This document shows, piece by piece, positions 52,874 to 62,850 of a DNA stretch of 64,000 nt (within the stretch, counting starts at the first letter, position 1; the number at the start of each line of letters is the position of its first letter). Location of the stretch: positions 1,361,501-1,425,500 of the forward strand of contig BSBM01000646.1 in the NCBI GenBank assembly GCA_027924585.1, given 5' to 3'. The translations under genes and the position numbers were made by a program. A model generated the notes under the pieces. The model was not told where the DNA came from. It was given only the letters and a program-made list of their open reading frames with translations, and ran no database searches. The DNA comes from Larix kaempferi. Taxonomy: Eukaryota; Streptophyta; Pinopsida; Pinales; Pinaceae.

Positions 52874-54838
52874 TTGACACCATCTGTCACCATTGAGTCC
52901 CCGAGACATTCTCGGCGCCTCAGGGGCGAGCCCCCACAGCACGGTTCTCTTGACACCACCCGTCATAGATTCCGATCATCATCTGTTGATACCATTCATC
53001 ACAGGTCTAGAGCCTTGTCACTTGACTCCACTCGTCAGCGACGTAGGACTCCGTCACCAGATAGTGACGCCCCTTACTTTACCTCCGATTCTGACGAAGA
53101 GTCTGAGAACCCTATTTACACTGCCCTTACTAGCCCCATGGCTGGCACGACTTCCACTCCATTTGTTATAGGGACCATTGGTGGCACATCCACCACTACA
53201 CCAGTCACTACACCTGTTTTGGGTATGCCCTCCATGGGACTCCCATCTACCGTTCCCCTCACGGTACCTATTCCCGCAGCGGGAATACCTATCCCCACTA
53301 CATCAGTGGCTCACACTACCCATGGTGGTGCTGGACCATCCTCCACTACCTTAGTTCCCCCACTTGGGGGCACCACCCCAAATCTTGTCCCTCCACTTGG
53401 GGGCACTGGCCCCAACTTGGTCCAACCCACTACTGTGTCACATCCTTCTTCCAGTTTTCCATTCATGGCTAGCCTCAACCTACCTGACCTGGCCAGATTG
53501 ACCAACGATCCTATTCGACACGACCCTACGTGGCCTCATATTCCTACCAAGCTCCCCTCTGATATCCCTAAGTTCGAGGGTAAGGCCGGTGAGGACCCAC
53601 AAAACCATATCATGTCTTTCCACCTATGGTGTTCCTCTACCTCCATAGTAGATGACTCTGTTCGCCTCCGTCTCTTACAGCGCACCTTCACTGGCTCTGC
53701 AGCCAAGTGGTATATCGAGCAACCTCATGGGACCCATGCCACCTTTGCTTCCCTGGCCTCGACCCTCCTGCAGTTCTTCCAGTTTCCTGTCCGCTATGAC
53801 GCGGGCGTTGAGATCCTCCTATCCTGCAGACAAAACATGGCCACCCATATCACGGACCACATCCATGAGTGGCGTCGACGACGTAGCTTATGAAAGATCA
53901 AACTAGATGACCGTATCTTCCTAGATTGGTTCCTCAAATCCCTTCTCCCTGTTATTGCTAAGGATGTGGCATCAGAAAGACCCCAGTCTGAAGAAGAGGC
54001 CATCCTTAAGGCCCAACAGTTCGACCTCATTTACGCCCAATCGGGTTACCTTTATACCATTATACCTGACGCCCCTCGCGGTGAGTCCTCCCAGCACGAT
54101 GCGCCAGGGGCATCCCACGCTGCAGACGGTATCATTGGTCGTGTTTCTTCGCATCCCCAACCATTTTCTATAGCACGACCTACCCCTGGCCCCGACCTGT
54201 CGCGGGCTACCTCACAGTCTGGAGCAACCAACTCGTATGCTCCCATGACATATCACCACCATTCCCATGGACCCTCATGTCCACCTCAGTGCTTCGGTTA
54301 TGTGACTCCTGCTTATGCTCCCCTAGTCGCACCTCAGCCTTACTACCATCAGCAGGCTGCCCCAACTCTTGCGCCTTCACAAGCCCAACCCGCTTATTAT
54401 CCGCCGCAGGCAGCCCCTGCGGCAAACCCACAACCCGCTCCGCAGCCATATCAGCAACCCCCTAAAGTTGCTGCACCTGCTTAGCCTCAACCTACATATC
54501 ATCCTCCGCAGCCTGCTCCCGCACCTGCGCAACCTCAGAACCCACCTGCTGCCCAAGGGCAAGTTTACGCCCAACAAAACCCGCAGCAAAACCAGAACAA
54601 CCAACGTAACCAGGGCCAACAGAACCGTGGCAAGGGCCGTAATCGGGGGAACAACCAACCCGCAGACCAAGCTGGTCAACCCGCGAATCCCCCTGACAAC
54701 AACAATGCAGCCCCTGCTAAACAAAACCCTGATCGCCCGCCCAAGCAGGCTAAAAACCCCAATTTGAGAACGAACCACCCTTGTTCTATTTGCGGGGTCT
54801 ATGGACACTACACACACGCTTGCCCACACTTGGAGTGA
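52874..54838 (+). pseudogene. gag: T13 Gag
   Basis: One frame from ATG 52874 (MTPSVTIESPRHSRRLRGEP) with stops only at 53891-53893 (TGA), 54482-54484 (TAG) and 54836-54838 (TGA). R/S-rich start, P/T/G-rich linker with a duplicated VPPLGGT, capsid domain (FPFMASLNLPDLARLTNDPI, KLPSDIPKFEGKAGEDPQNH, RLRLLQRTFTGSAAKWYIEQ, LLQFFQFPVRYDAGVEILLS, EEEAILKAQQFDLIYAQSGY), a long P/Q/N-rich part, and knuckle CSICGVYGHYTHAC. All three stops fit one C to T change from CGA or CAG. Confidence 0.88.
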
Positions 54839-56877
54839 GCTCGGCAACTCTGGGTTGATGAGGCCCATCGCCAAGGGCATGCGGCTCCCCAAGCACCGAC
54901 CAACCCCCCCCAACCTCAACAACCCCCTTTGGTGCTGCAAAACCCCTTACCAACCCAAGGCGTAGTGAACACTCAGCCGTTGGCTCCCCCTCAAGCCAAC
55001 GCGCACCAACAACAACAGATCACTTACGCTGCTCTCGATCAACCCATGTTTGACTCAGGTACCCATCACTTGCTAATGATGTCATCTGCTGACGTCAACC
55101 TCCAGACCCGTCGGAACCAATATGGCTCCACCTCTGAAGCCCCTCCCACGGATAAACCTACTAACGCTCATCCCACTGATCAGGCGTTACGTATACCTTC
55201 GCCTCCCATAGATGGCGTTGCAAAAGCCCCTCGTTTCCCACTTCGTTGTATCAACAATAACCCCAATGCGCGTGCTGCGTCAAACTACAGCATTGTAGAT
55301 GACCTAGCCCAATCTCCCGCAGCCATGTCTGCGTTAGAAGTCTTGAAGACCTGCCCTTCCCAGCGCAAGACTTTACTCTCCGCCATTGGGGGGATTGACC
55401 CAAATGATTCGAATTTGATGGCATTTGATTTAGACCAGTCTGAACCACGCCTACCTTCCAGCTTAGCATTCCAAGTTACTATCTCCGTTAGGAATCTTGT
55501 CATCCATCGGTGCATCATCGATGAGGGTGCCTCCACATGTGTTATGTCTACATTCGTATGGCAGAAGCTGGGATCCCCTCCTCTCCAGCAGTCCACCACT
55601 GCATTACGCGCCTACGACGGTCGTTCGGCTCAGCCCCAAGGCCTCCTAGCCAATGTCCCCGTCCAGTTAGGTGGCAAAACTGTACTCATTGACATTGAGG
55701 TAATCAATGCCCAATTGGATTATAACCTTTTACTTGGCCGCAGCTACATGTATGCCATGCGGGCGGTTGCCTCTTCCATCTTTCGCACCATGATGTTCCC
55801 CCATGAGGGACGCGTGGTTAAGGTTGACCATCTCACCTACTATGATCCCAGTGCTCCTGCGGCACCTGAAAATGTTCTCCCCATGGTTGAACAACTTGTT
55901 TCTCATGACACCACCTCGTTTGTTTCCTCTACGGGGCCTGGAGTCTACTCAGACGCGCCGATGACTTCCACCTTTCAATCTATTCCGCCTCCATCATCCC
56001 ACATGGAAGTGTCTGACTTATGTACCTTATCCCACGATAACCTACCACCTAATAATCAACCACCCTTGTTGCCTAAACCACCATTGGTACCTAGCCACAT
56101 TGGTGTTACACCTACCCATATGATCCCCTTCCTAGTTCCTCCATCGGGAGTAGTAAGCGCCCCGGTCATGGCTACCCTTAGCCTCCCTGGGTTAACGTTG
56201 GGATTACCTGTATGGTATTTTTCGCCTCCCGTTCGCCCGCCGACACCAGATGTAGTCCTCCAACCGGTGCAACCCATGTCTACTACCTCTCAGCCACCTC
56301 CCGGTGTCTCTAACCCTTCATCCTCCATGACTCCCCCTCCTACTCCCAAACCCACTGGGGGAAAAGGTCCACAACCTTACACTGCTGTACCACCTCCAAA
56401 GACAGTAAAAAACCCTCCAGTATTTCGTGCTCCTCCTAAATGCTCACTGTGCGAAGAGTTGGGCCATGCGACCCACCAATGCCCACAGTTACCAGCATTG
56501 CAGAAGCACATGCAGATGCTCGACGATGACCCCAACATCCCAACTGTCGAACTAAACCCCACTCCCAAGCCTAAAGATAAGTCCCTACGTACCAACCACT
56601 CCTGCGCCATATGCGGTATTTACGGGCATTATTCACATCATTGTCTCGATCTCCCGGATTACAGAGCGGCCCTCTATGAGATGAACAATCTGGATCTTGA
56701 GACGGCACCACCCACCATTGAGGAGATTTACCCCCTGGTCTCTCCCCCTTCTGGAGAGGTTAATATCATCTATATGATCTCTTCAACCACTACCCCCTCG
56801 TCAACCGATTTGACGACGCAAACTTTCCGTACCGATGAGGAGATTCTTGAGGCCCTTACCGCCGCCTCAAGAATCAT
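54839..56877 (+). CDS. pro: T13 aspartic protease with two downstream zinc knuckles
   Basis: Same frame as Gag, open to 57097, real up to about 56870. SALEVLKTCPSQRKTLLSAI, AFDLDQSEPRLPSSLAFQVT, active site CIIDEGASTC near 55515 (D-E-G-A-S), LGGKTVLIDIEVINAQLDYN, LLLGRSYMYAMRAVASSIFR. After a P/S/T-rich linker come CSLCEELGHATHQC (near 56440) and CAICGIYGHYSHHC (near 56600), both perfect CCHC. Knuckles after protease are unusual; T8 has the same order. It would process Gag; active-site Asp and Gly are kept. Confidence 0.88.
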
Positions 56878-57405
56878 ATGCATCATCGTTCCTACTTCAT
56901 CCCAGAAGCATCTTCCTCTAGCACCGCTACCCAATTTGCGGTTGAATCCAAAGATTTCCTTCCCACTAAGGTCGACTGGTTCAAGGACCCTATTCCTGCT
57001 CCTGACACCTTCAAAGAAGGTAACATGGCCAACATTTCACCTGTCATCCAAGTTGATATCGCTGCCCCAGGACATGCCCCTGAACTCATCACTTTAGGAG
57101 CATTCTGCAGTAAACAAGAGATTGAGGAATATAGAAAACTCTTCCAAGAATTCCGTGATGTATTTTCCTGGTCCTATACCGAAGTGCCCGGTCTTGACCC
57201 CGCCATCATAGAACACCACCTTGACACCTCTGAGTCAAGGGGCATAGTAGATTACCTCGATCCTGGGATAGGGGGCATGATCAATCATTTTGAATCTTCC
57301 CCATCACATCTATCTCAGCACGTCAGTGAACCCATTGTTCAAACCCACACATATGTGATCCATAATCACCAACCCCATGCACATAGCATGGGGGAAACTC
57401 ATTAA
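56878..57405 (+). CDS. T13 polyprotein tail up to the RT linker
   Basis: A frame shifted from the protease frame: FAVESKDFLPTKVDWFKDPI, then VIQVDIAAPGHAPELITLGA, EEYRKLFQEFRDVFSWSYTE, VPGLDPAIIEHHLDTSESRG. The D-V-F-S-W-S-Y ... G-L-D-P-x-I-x-x-H block stands just before RT in Tat-like gypsy pol. Instead of RT comes DYLDPGIGGMINHFESSPSH to a TAA at 57403-57405. The end is shared with T1. The frame change near 56870 may be mutation or natural pol frame change. Confidence 0.8.
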   Translation: MHHRSYFIPEASSSSTATQFAVESKDFLPTKVDWFKDPIPAPDTFKEGNMANISPVIQVDIAAPGHAPELITLGAFCSKQEIEEYRKLFQEFRDVFSWSYTEVPGLDPAIIEHHLDTSESRGIVDYLDPGIGGMINHFESSPSHLSQHVSEPIVQTHTYVIHNHQPHAHSMGETH

Positions 57406-58165
57406 CCCTGCTCACTTGTTTCACATTTGTGATCTCAACCATTTTTGAGGTCACATATCACTTGTATATTTCATTTTATACACCTAGTTATTTCCTTTGA
57501 CCATTCCGGAGTCCTTATGACATCCGTTTTTCGCACCATTTGCACCACCAGATTCATATTTCCGTGCCCGTGATGATGCTTGAGATCATTTCTCGCTCTC
57601 ACTCATACCAATATCAACATTGTGTCCCAACACCTTGTCGCCCCGGTTTACGTGCCACATCGGCTGTAGCCCGTTTTTGATATACTTTATATCATCGGAT
57701 TCATTTTTCCGAGCTGGTGATGATGCTTGAGATCATTTCTCTCTCTCACCCCCCGATTTTTCGGGTCTTTTTCCAAAATGCCCTCGTCGCCTCGGTGTGC
57801 GTGCCACGTCGGTCGTTATCCATTTTTAACATCCTTTATATCGCCGGATTCATTTTTCCGAGCTCGTGATGATGCTTGAGATCATTTCTCGCTCTCACTT
57901 GGTACAATTTCAACATTGTGTCCCGACACCTTGCTGCCTCGGTTTGCGTGCCACATCGACCGCTATCAGATTGTTCCACTTTTTTACATGAGCCATTCAC
58001 TCCTGTCATACTGCAAATGTTTCGTTATTTTTCCACCATTTCATCTACCCCGCAAAGAGGCCCACCAGTGTTCCCCACGACCCTCGTTCTTGGTCATCAT
58101 TACTGTTCCTTGATTGAACACTTCCTCCTTGCCTGGCCATTCCTTTTGTTCGGTAAAATTTTATC
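57406..58165 (+). repeat. T13 3' region: tandem repeat part
   Basis: Non-coding. Three units with a period of about 149 bp start near 57546, 57694 and 57843 (CGGATTCATTTTTCCG, GATGATGCTTGAGATCATTT, GCGTGCCACATCG). They match the T1 array. Confidence 0.8.
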
Positions 58166-58710
58166 CCTTTTTCGGGCCAGACAAGTCCTTTACGAAAAAG
58201 GCACTTAGGGAGTTTCCGTTAAGCTCTTTTCTGACTCCTAAAAGAATGAAAAGATCGCCGAGCAATCTTGCTTCCTTTCATGCTCGTTAAAGTACCTGAA
58301 AGGGCGTCTATCTGGTATAAGTTTAACCCTTTTCCGGACCTGGTAGACTAATTACGAAAAAGGAATACTCTAGTCACACCGGCTAGAAGAGTTCTTCATT
58401 GCATCCTTTTATGCTTCTTTGGGCCTTGGAGACTAAATCTACGAAAAAGCAACCCCCTGGAGTCTTCTTACTTGCTTTCAGACTCTCTAAAATTGAAAGC
58501 AACCACGAGCATGAACTGTCCTGGGCTCGTAAAATCCACACGACAGTACCATTCCATCACTTCAGAGTCTTCTTATCGCTTTCAGACTCCTTAAAATTGA
58601 AAGCCACCACGAGCATGAACTGTCCTGGGCTCGTAAAATCCACACGACAGTATCATTTTATACAAACTTCTTCTAGTTCCTTAACCCATGAAGAAGTCCC
58701 CACCCGTGCC
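58166..58710 (+). other. T13 3' region: hairpin array
   Basis: CCTTTTTCG 58166-58174 with CGAAAAAGG 58193-58201; TCTTTTC 58225-58231 with GAAAAGA 58248-58254; CCTTTCA 58274-58280 with TGAAAGG 58297-58303; CCTTTTCCG with CGAAAAAGG near 58329-58365; GCTTTCA 58474-58480 with TGAAAGC 58494-58500, repeated at 58578-58584/58598-58604; ACGAGC with GCTCGT after each. A CTTCTTC/GAAGAAG stem ends it near 58667-58695. Same order as in T1. Confidence 0.75.
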
Positions 58711-60016
58711 TCCTGGCACTACGATCGATCATCTCAGCAGCACCCCCAATCAAGTCGCCTTTGTTCAGAGTATTCTACAGTATTCTGCCATTTTATATCA
58801 GCTCGCGTCTCCCTCAGACCAGTTATCCTCCCAGATCCATTAAAGCTATGATCCCTTTCCCCTCATTCAGTTTCATATGCTGCCAGATCATGCCCATTAT
58901 CACACTCTGAACAAAGGAAGTTTGAGTCCACCCACTCTACTTGCCCAGTTGTCCCCCCACAGTTTGTCAGTCCTGCCATCAGTACTATCACATTTCGGTC
59001 TTGTACCTCGTGCCCCTGTCAAGGAAACATCATTGCCTTGATAGTTGCAGGTCTCCCTCTGTCGACGACAACTCCTCTATTCCAGAGGATAGGCCCAGAG
59101 GTCCCTACGCCTTGGACTTATCACCATCTGTGGTAAGTGCCTACGGATCATTCTGAGAGGAGTCATCATTGCCTCTCCGAGTGGTTGTTCCTCACATGCT
59201 CGACTTCAGCACCTTGATCGCATCATTGAGGATCGCGTAGGATTATATCCCATCAGTTTTTAGTCAAAGACCCCGGATTTCCCTTGACTCTAGCACATTG
59301 GTGAGTCACTTCGGAACGCCCAGTTGTATGTTCCCGTGGATGTCCGGGCTGCGTTGGCGTTTGTATTCGGAAGCCATCCAGTTACATGCTTCCTTGAGTA
59401 CCCAGTTTCAGTTCCAGATCAGTTCCAGTTCAGTGTATCATTGTGAGTGTACCCCTTGTCACTCTGACCCAGCAGCTCATCAGCCCCTTTGGTACCACAC
59501 TCAGTAGCACTGTTGATTATTCCAGTGTATCAGTTTTTCAGCTCAGACATGGTCCGCCCAGCAGTATGTTCCAGATTTTGTGTCCCCTCTGGACTCTTAT
59601 GATGTACACAGTGGTGATCTATGTATCTTACAGGTCCCCCTTTTCGGGCCTCACAGTTCTGTTTATGTATCTTGATACGAGCATGGGTATGCCCGCCTCG
59701 TCCATATATTGAGATTATTCCTCAGTCAGTATTTGAGGTCATGTATATGTCATGTCCCCATTTCTTGGACCCCATTTTTATTGTTATGTCATATCCTGAT
59801 ACGAGCATGGGTATGCCCACCTCGTCCATATGATCAGATGATTCCTCATCCATTATTGAGGTTATGTACTTTTAGTTCTTGCAGTTGTTCGGGATCGTTG
59901 TTCTGGGCTTCAGTTTGTTTCTTCTCTTCTCTCCACATCCCAGGAAAACCATTCATGACTTATGATGTCCATCGGCCATACGATGAGCTCCTGCCCTCGC
60001 ACATCAGGGGGCAATC
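58711..60016 (+). other. T13 3' region: remainder and polypurine tract
   Basis: Non-coding. Two copies, 124 bp apart (59673 and 59797), of a segment with ACGAG/CTCGT and GGG/CCC nested stems around GCATGGGTATGCCC. Polypurine tract CAGGGGGCA at about 60004-60012. Confidence 0.7.
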
Positions 60017-60759
60017 TGTTAACACCCAAAAAGTGCTCACTACCTCATCTACCACATTATATGGCTCATTTGTCCATTTTCCTACCATATTTCCCTTAAA
60101 ATCCCAAAAAATCCCATTAAGAAGCCTCCAAAAGGCCTAAAAAGCCTCCAAAAGGCCTAAAATGCCTCCAAAAGGCCACAAAACCATCAAAATAGCCTAA
60201 AAAAGGCTAAAAAACCCCCTTTTCCTCCAAAAATAGCAAAAATCCCCTAAAAAGGGAATAAAAAATATAAAATAATGAGGAAAAGGAGAAAAAACCCTAT
60301 ACAGCTGCCCAAAACCATGTGTTACCCAAAACCATGGGTCAGCACTCCACCACCAAAAAACTATAAATAGGTGATGGAGACCCCTTATTCCATATCCACA
60401 ATCACAAGCACCCTTACTCTGCCAAAATCTCTCTCGAAACCCTAGTTCACCATTGAACTACTTTCACCTTGAGAGCCACTTTTGGCCCATTCCCACCATT
60501 GGAGAAAGAGAAGGAGCACATTGGAGCTTGGAGCATCCTCTTGGACATTGCAAAGGGCTTCATCAACCTCCACATTGGAGGTAATATCAATACAAAAACC
60601 CATTATTTAAATTTGTTGTTTATGTTTTAAGCAAATGTTTAAAGTAATTTTTATTTCTGTTTTAGCTTAATTATTTACATTTACTGAACTGCTACTAAGG
60701 AGTCCATTCTCCTTAGTAGGTGCTCATTTGCACAAGCTAGGGGTAAAACCCTAGCTACA
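60017..60759 (+). repeat. 3' LTR of T13
   Basis: 743 bp partner of 50616-51328, followed by TSD AGGTT. Confidence 0.96.
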
Positions 60760-60764
60760 AGGTT

Positions 60765-61629
60765 GTTCCATCATGGCCTGATTAAACTTTTGGTCTCTGA
60801 GTTATTGTAGAGAAAAGGCATGAAATGGACTTTCTTTCTCTTTTGGAGTGGGCTCGAAACCGAATTACAGCTAGAAGGTGAAAAGAAATCCTCAAACCCC
60901 AGAAGTGGAAAACGAAGAAGTAGGGCTCTTCCCCCAAATTCAGTCAAACCCCTTTCCTCAGCTCCACCGGCGAAGAAAACAAAAAGGAAGCTGACATTTG
61001 ATGACAAGGTTGAGGATGAGGGGATGGTTTCAAAGGAAATTACTTTGAGAAGTACAAATCTTTTAAACCTCCCTTACATTGATTCTGAAGAGGAGGGGGA
61101 GTTGCAGAAAGATGAAGCAGAATTTGATGAGGAGAACACAGAATAGGTACCCCAGGAAGAAGCCCCAGCCCTGATGGAGCAGGAGAATGACTATGTACAG
61201 TTGCCTCCATTTTCCTCTATGGAAGAGTAAGGCTTGGACTATGTGAATTTACCCTCCCCTACACTCGTGGAGGAAAAACGTCAGCAGGTGGCCAACAGAC
61301 CAATCCAAAATGCAAAGATTTCAGTTTCACAAAAAATCAACCGGCTCCTCCAGCAAGCTTATGAATGCGAGTTACTCTAGAGGGTCATTAAAGAAAAAAA
61401 TGAAAGGCTGACAGAGAGGTATAACGAGCTTTATAGATCTTTTCATGGATTGACCAATAAACATGGCAAGATGAGGGGCAGAAACATTAGGCTTGTCAAG
61501 GAAAACATCCGATTGAGGAGGAAGGTCGAAGTTTTAGAAGGAAAGGGAGAAGCTCAAAGTCCCTAGCCCATGGCACATTTGAACCTGGAGACCTTAGCTA
61601 TTGCTGCGATTGACTTTGCAATCCTCTGA
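60765..61629 (+). pseudogene. T12 ORF, C-terminal part
   Basis: Continues the 50047 frame through T13: LFHHGLIKLLVSELL, stop, KGMKWTFFLFWSGLETELQL, then basic KSSNPRSGKRRSRALPPN and PPAKKTKRKLTFDDKVEDEG (likely nuclear-localisation stretch), acidic EEEGELQKDEAEFDEENTE, and a heptad-rich end KEKNERLTERYNELYRSFHG, RGRNIRLVKENIRLRRKVEV (coiled coil). Stops at about 60808, 61144, 61228, 61378 and 61564. Total about 460 residues. Role unknown. Confidence 0.6.
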
Positions 61630-62850
61630 CCTCATCCCAGGAGGAAGAAACATCCAGGTAACATGAGGATGGGAACACAATTTTTCCATTTTTTGCAGGT
61701 TGAATCATGCATGGTTTTCGGCAGCTTGGGTGAATACCAGAACTGTTCATTAGCTGCCGAATCTCGTTCTGGTAGCTTATTGTGTGCAAGCGACGTCCTC
61801 CCAGATACTGAAAAAGAGATAAGGTTTTCCAGCACCCTCAAGTGTTTTGGTGGTTTAGGTGAAGCGTTACTATGATTCATTAATCACCGAACGTTAGGCT
61901 TTCGGTTGCTTGTCACCTTCAAGCCCAGTTTTGTTAGCTACCAAAAACTAAAATAAACGCACAGATATATCAGTAGGCATCAAAACTTTTTGGTATGGTT
62001 CCTAACCTCTTGAGGATGTTTTCTAGAAGACTGACAAGCGTTCAAGTGCACCGCGATCGCCTCTATTCACAGACTGAGAGTGCTGGTAGATTCGACAGTA
62101 AAAATATTCCTGCCTAATTTTGGAAAACACCCCTACATGTTTTTGCAGAATAGCATTTTCACACCTGCCCCCTGCTCCAAGATGCTCGTCTCAACTGTCA
62201 AGCCTAGTGTCACCTACAAAGAGCAGTTACTCTGATCATGACGCACTGTTACTTCTATCATTTACTGTTTTCAGTTGTTATTTTTAGTATATTTGATCCA
62301 TCTTTTTGGGATCTAAAAACTGTGTAATGGCTATAAAGCCAAGGACTAAAGTAGAATAGAGGTTCGACTTTGGAGAGAAGAATCGAATTTTGTATTCTCA
62401 TACTTCTATAACTTTCTATATTATACAATATTCTTTTATTATTGGTTGGAAGAGTTCTGTTTCTCGTGTTTCTGTACTTGCTGTGAATGATGTATTTCCT
62501 GTATGTTCACTTTAATTGCTAAGACAACTATTATCCTGTCATGGTGTTTAAGAACTGAACATATATGTTGTTATTTTGTTGCGCTTAGCCATTTATATAC
62601 ATTATGTTGTGTATGAATGTGTTAAAAGTGACAAGGATTCACACCCTCTATTTTAAATCAACCCTCTGAACAACCATAGTCAAAGCCTTGTCTATCTGAG
62701 AGTCCACATGCATGTTGTGAGAGTAAGATTTTGATTCTTGTCATCCAACTTGATCCAAAATAAATCCCTTCTTTCAAGACAAGTTTAAGTTACCAGGCAT
62801 CTCTGAAATACAACCTAAGAGAGCTTCCTGGAGTGATAAAAGGAATGACT
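61630..62850 (+). other. T12 3' region with hairpins
   Basis: TTCGGCAGCT 61717-61726 pairs perfectly with AGCTGCCGAA 61752-61761; TTTGGTGGTT 61846-61855 with AATCACCGAA 61882-61891 through two G-T pairs; a weaker pair at 61901-61910/61936-61945. Beyond 61950 the DNA is AT-rich with no gene; 62270-62640 looks LTR-like but has no partner in the window. Confidence 0.6.

Larger units (their letters stand above)
50616..60759 (+). mobile_element. T13: complete pol-less gypsy-like LTR element
   Basis: LTRs 50616-51328 (713 bp) and 60017-60759 (743 bp) are TG...CA, with about four or five substitutions and one 30-bp indel between them. TSD AGGTT at 50611-50615 and 60760-60764. Internal: primer site, 32-bp tandem repeats, leader, Gag, protease, two more knuckles, a short tail up to the RT linker, then 2.6 kb of structured 3' region and polypurine tract. 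No RT, RNase H or integrase. The youngest element in the window by LTR identity. Confidence 0.96.
49071..62850 (+). mobile_element. T12: unit with one ORF of unknown family and flanking hairpins
   Basis: After removal of T13, a single frame runs 50047-61566. On both sides lie 45-55-nt hairpins with one consensus (49196-49240, 49329-49374, about 49463-49508; 61717-61761, 61846-61891). It sits between two pieces of T8 Gag, so it is an insertion, but I could not find its exact ends, LTRs or TSD. An LTR-like 3' part may be near 62270-62640 (TTTTTGGGATC, TATA words). Confidence 0.5.

Noticed and set aside
56890-57097. End of the long protease frame of T13 as real coding
   Set aside because: The motif-bearing reading (DVFSWSY, PGLDP) is in the shifted frame; the tail of the long frame has no similarity.
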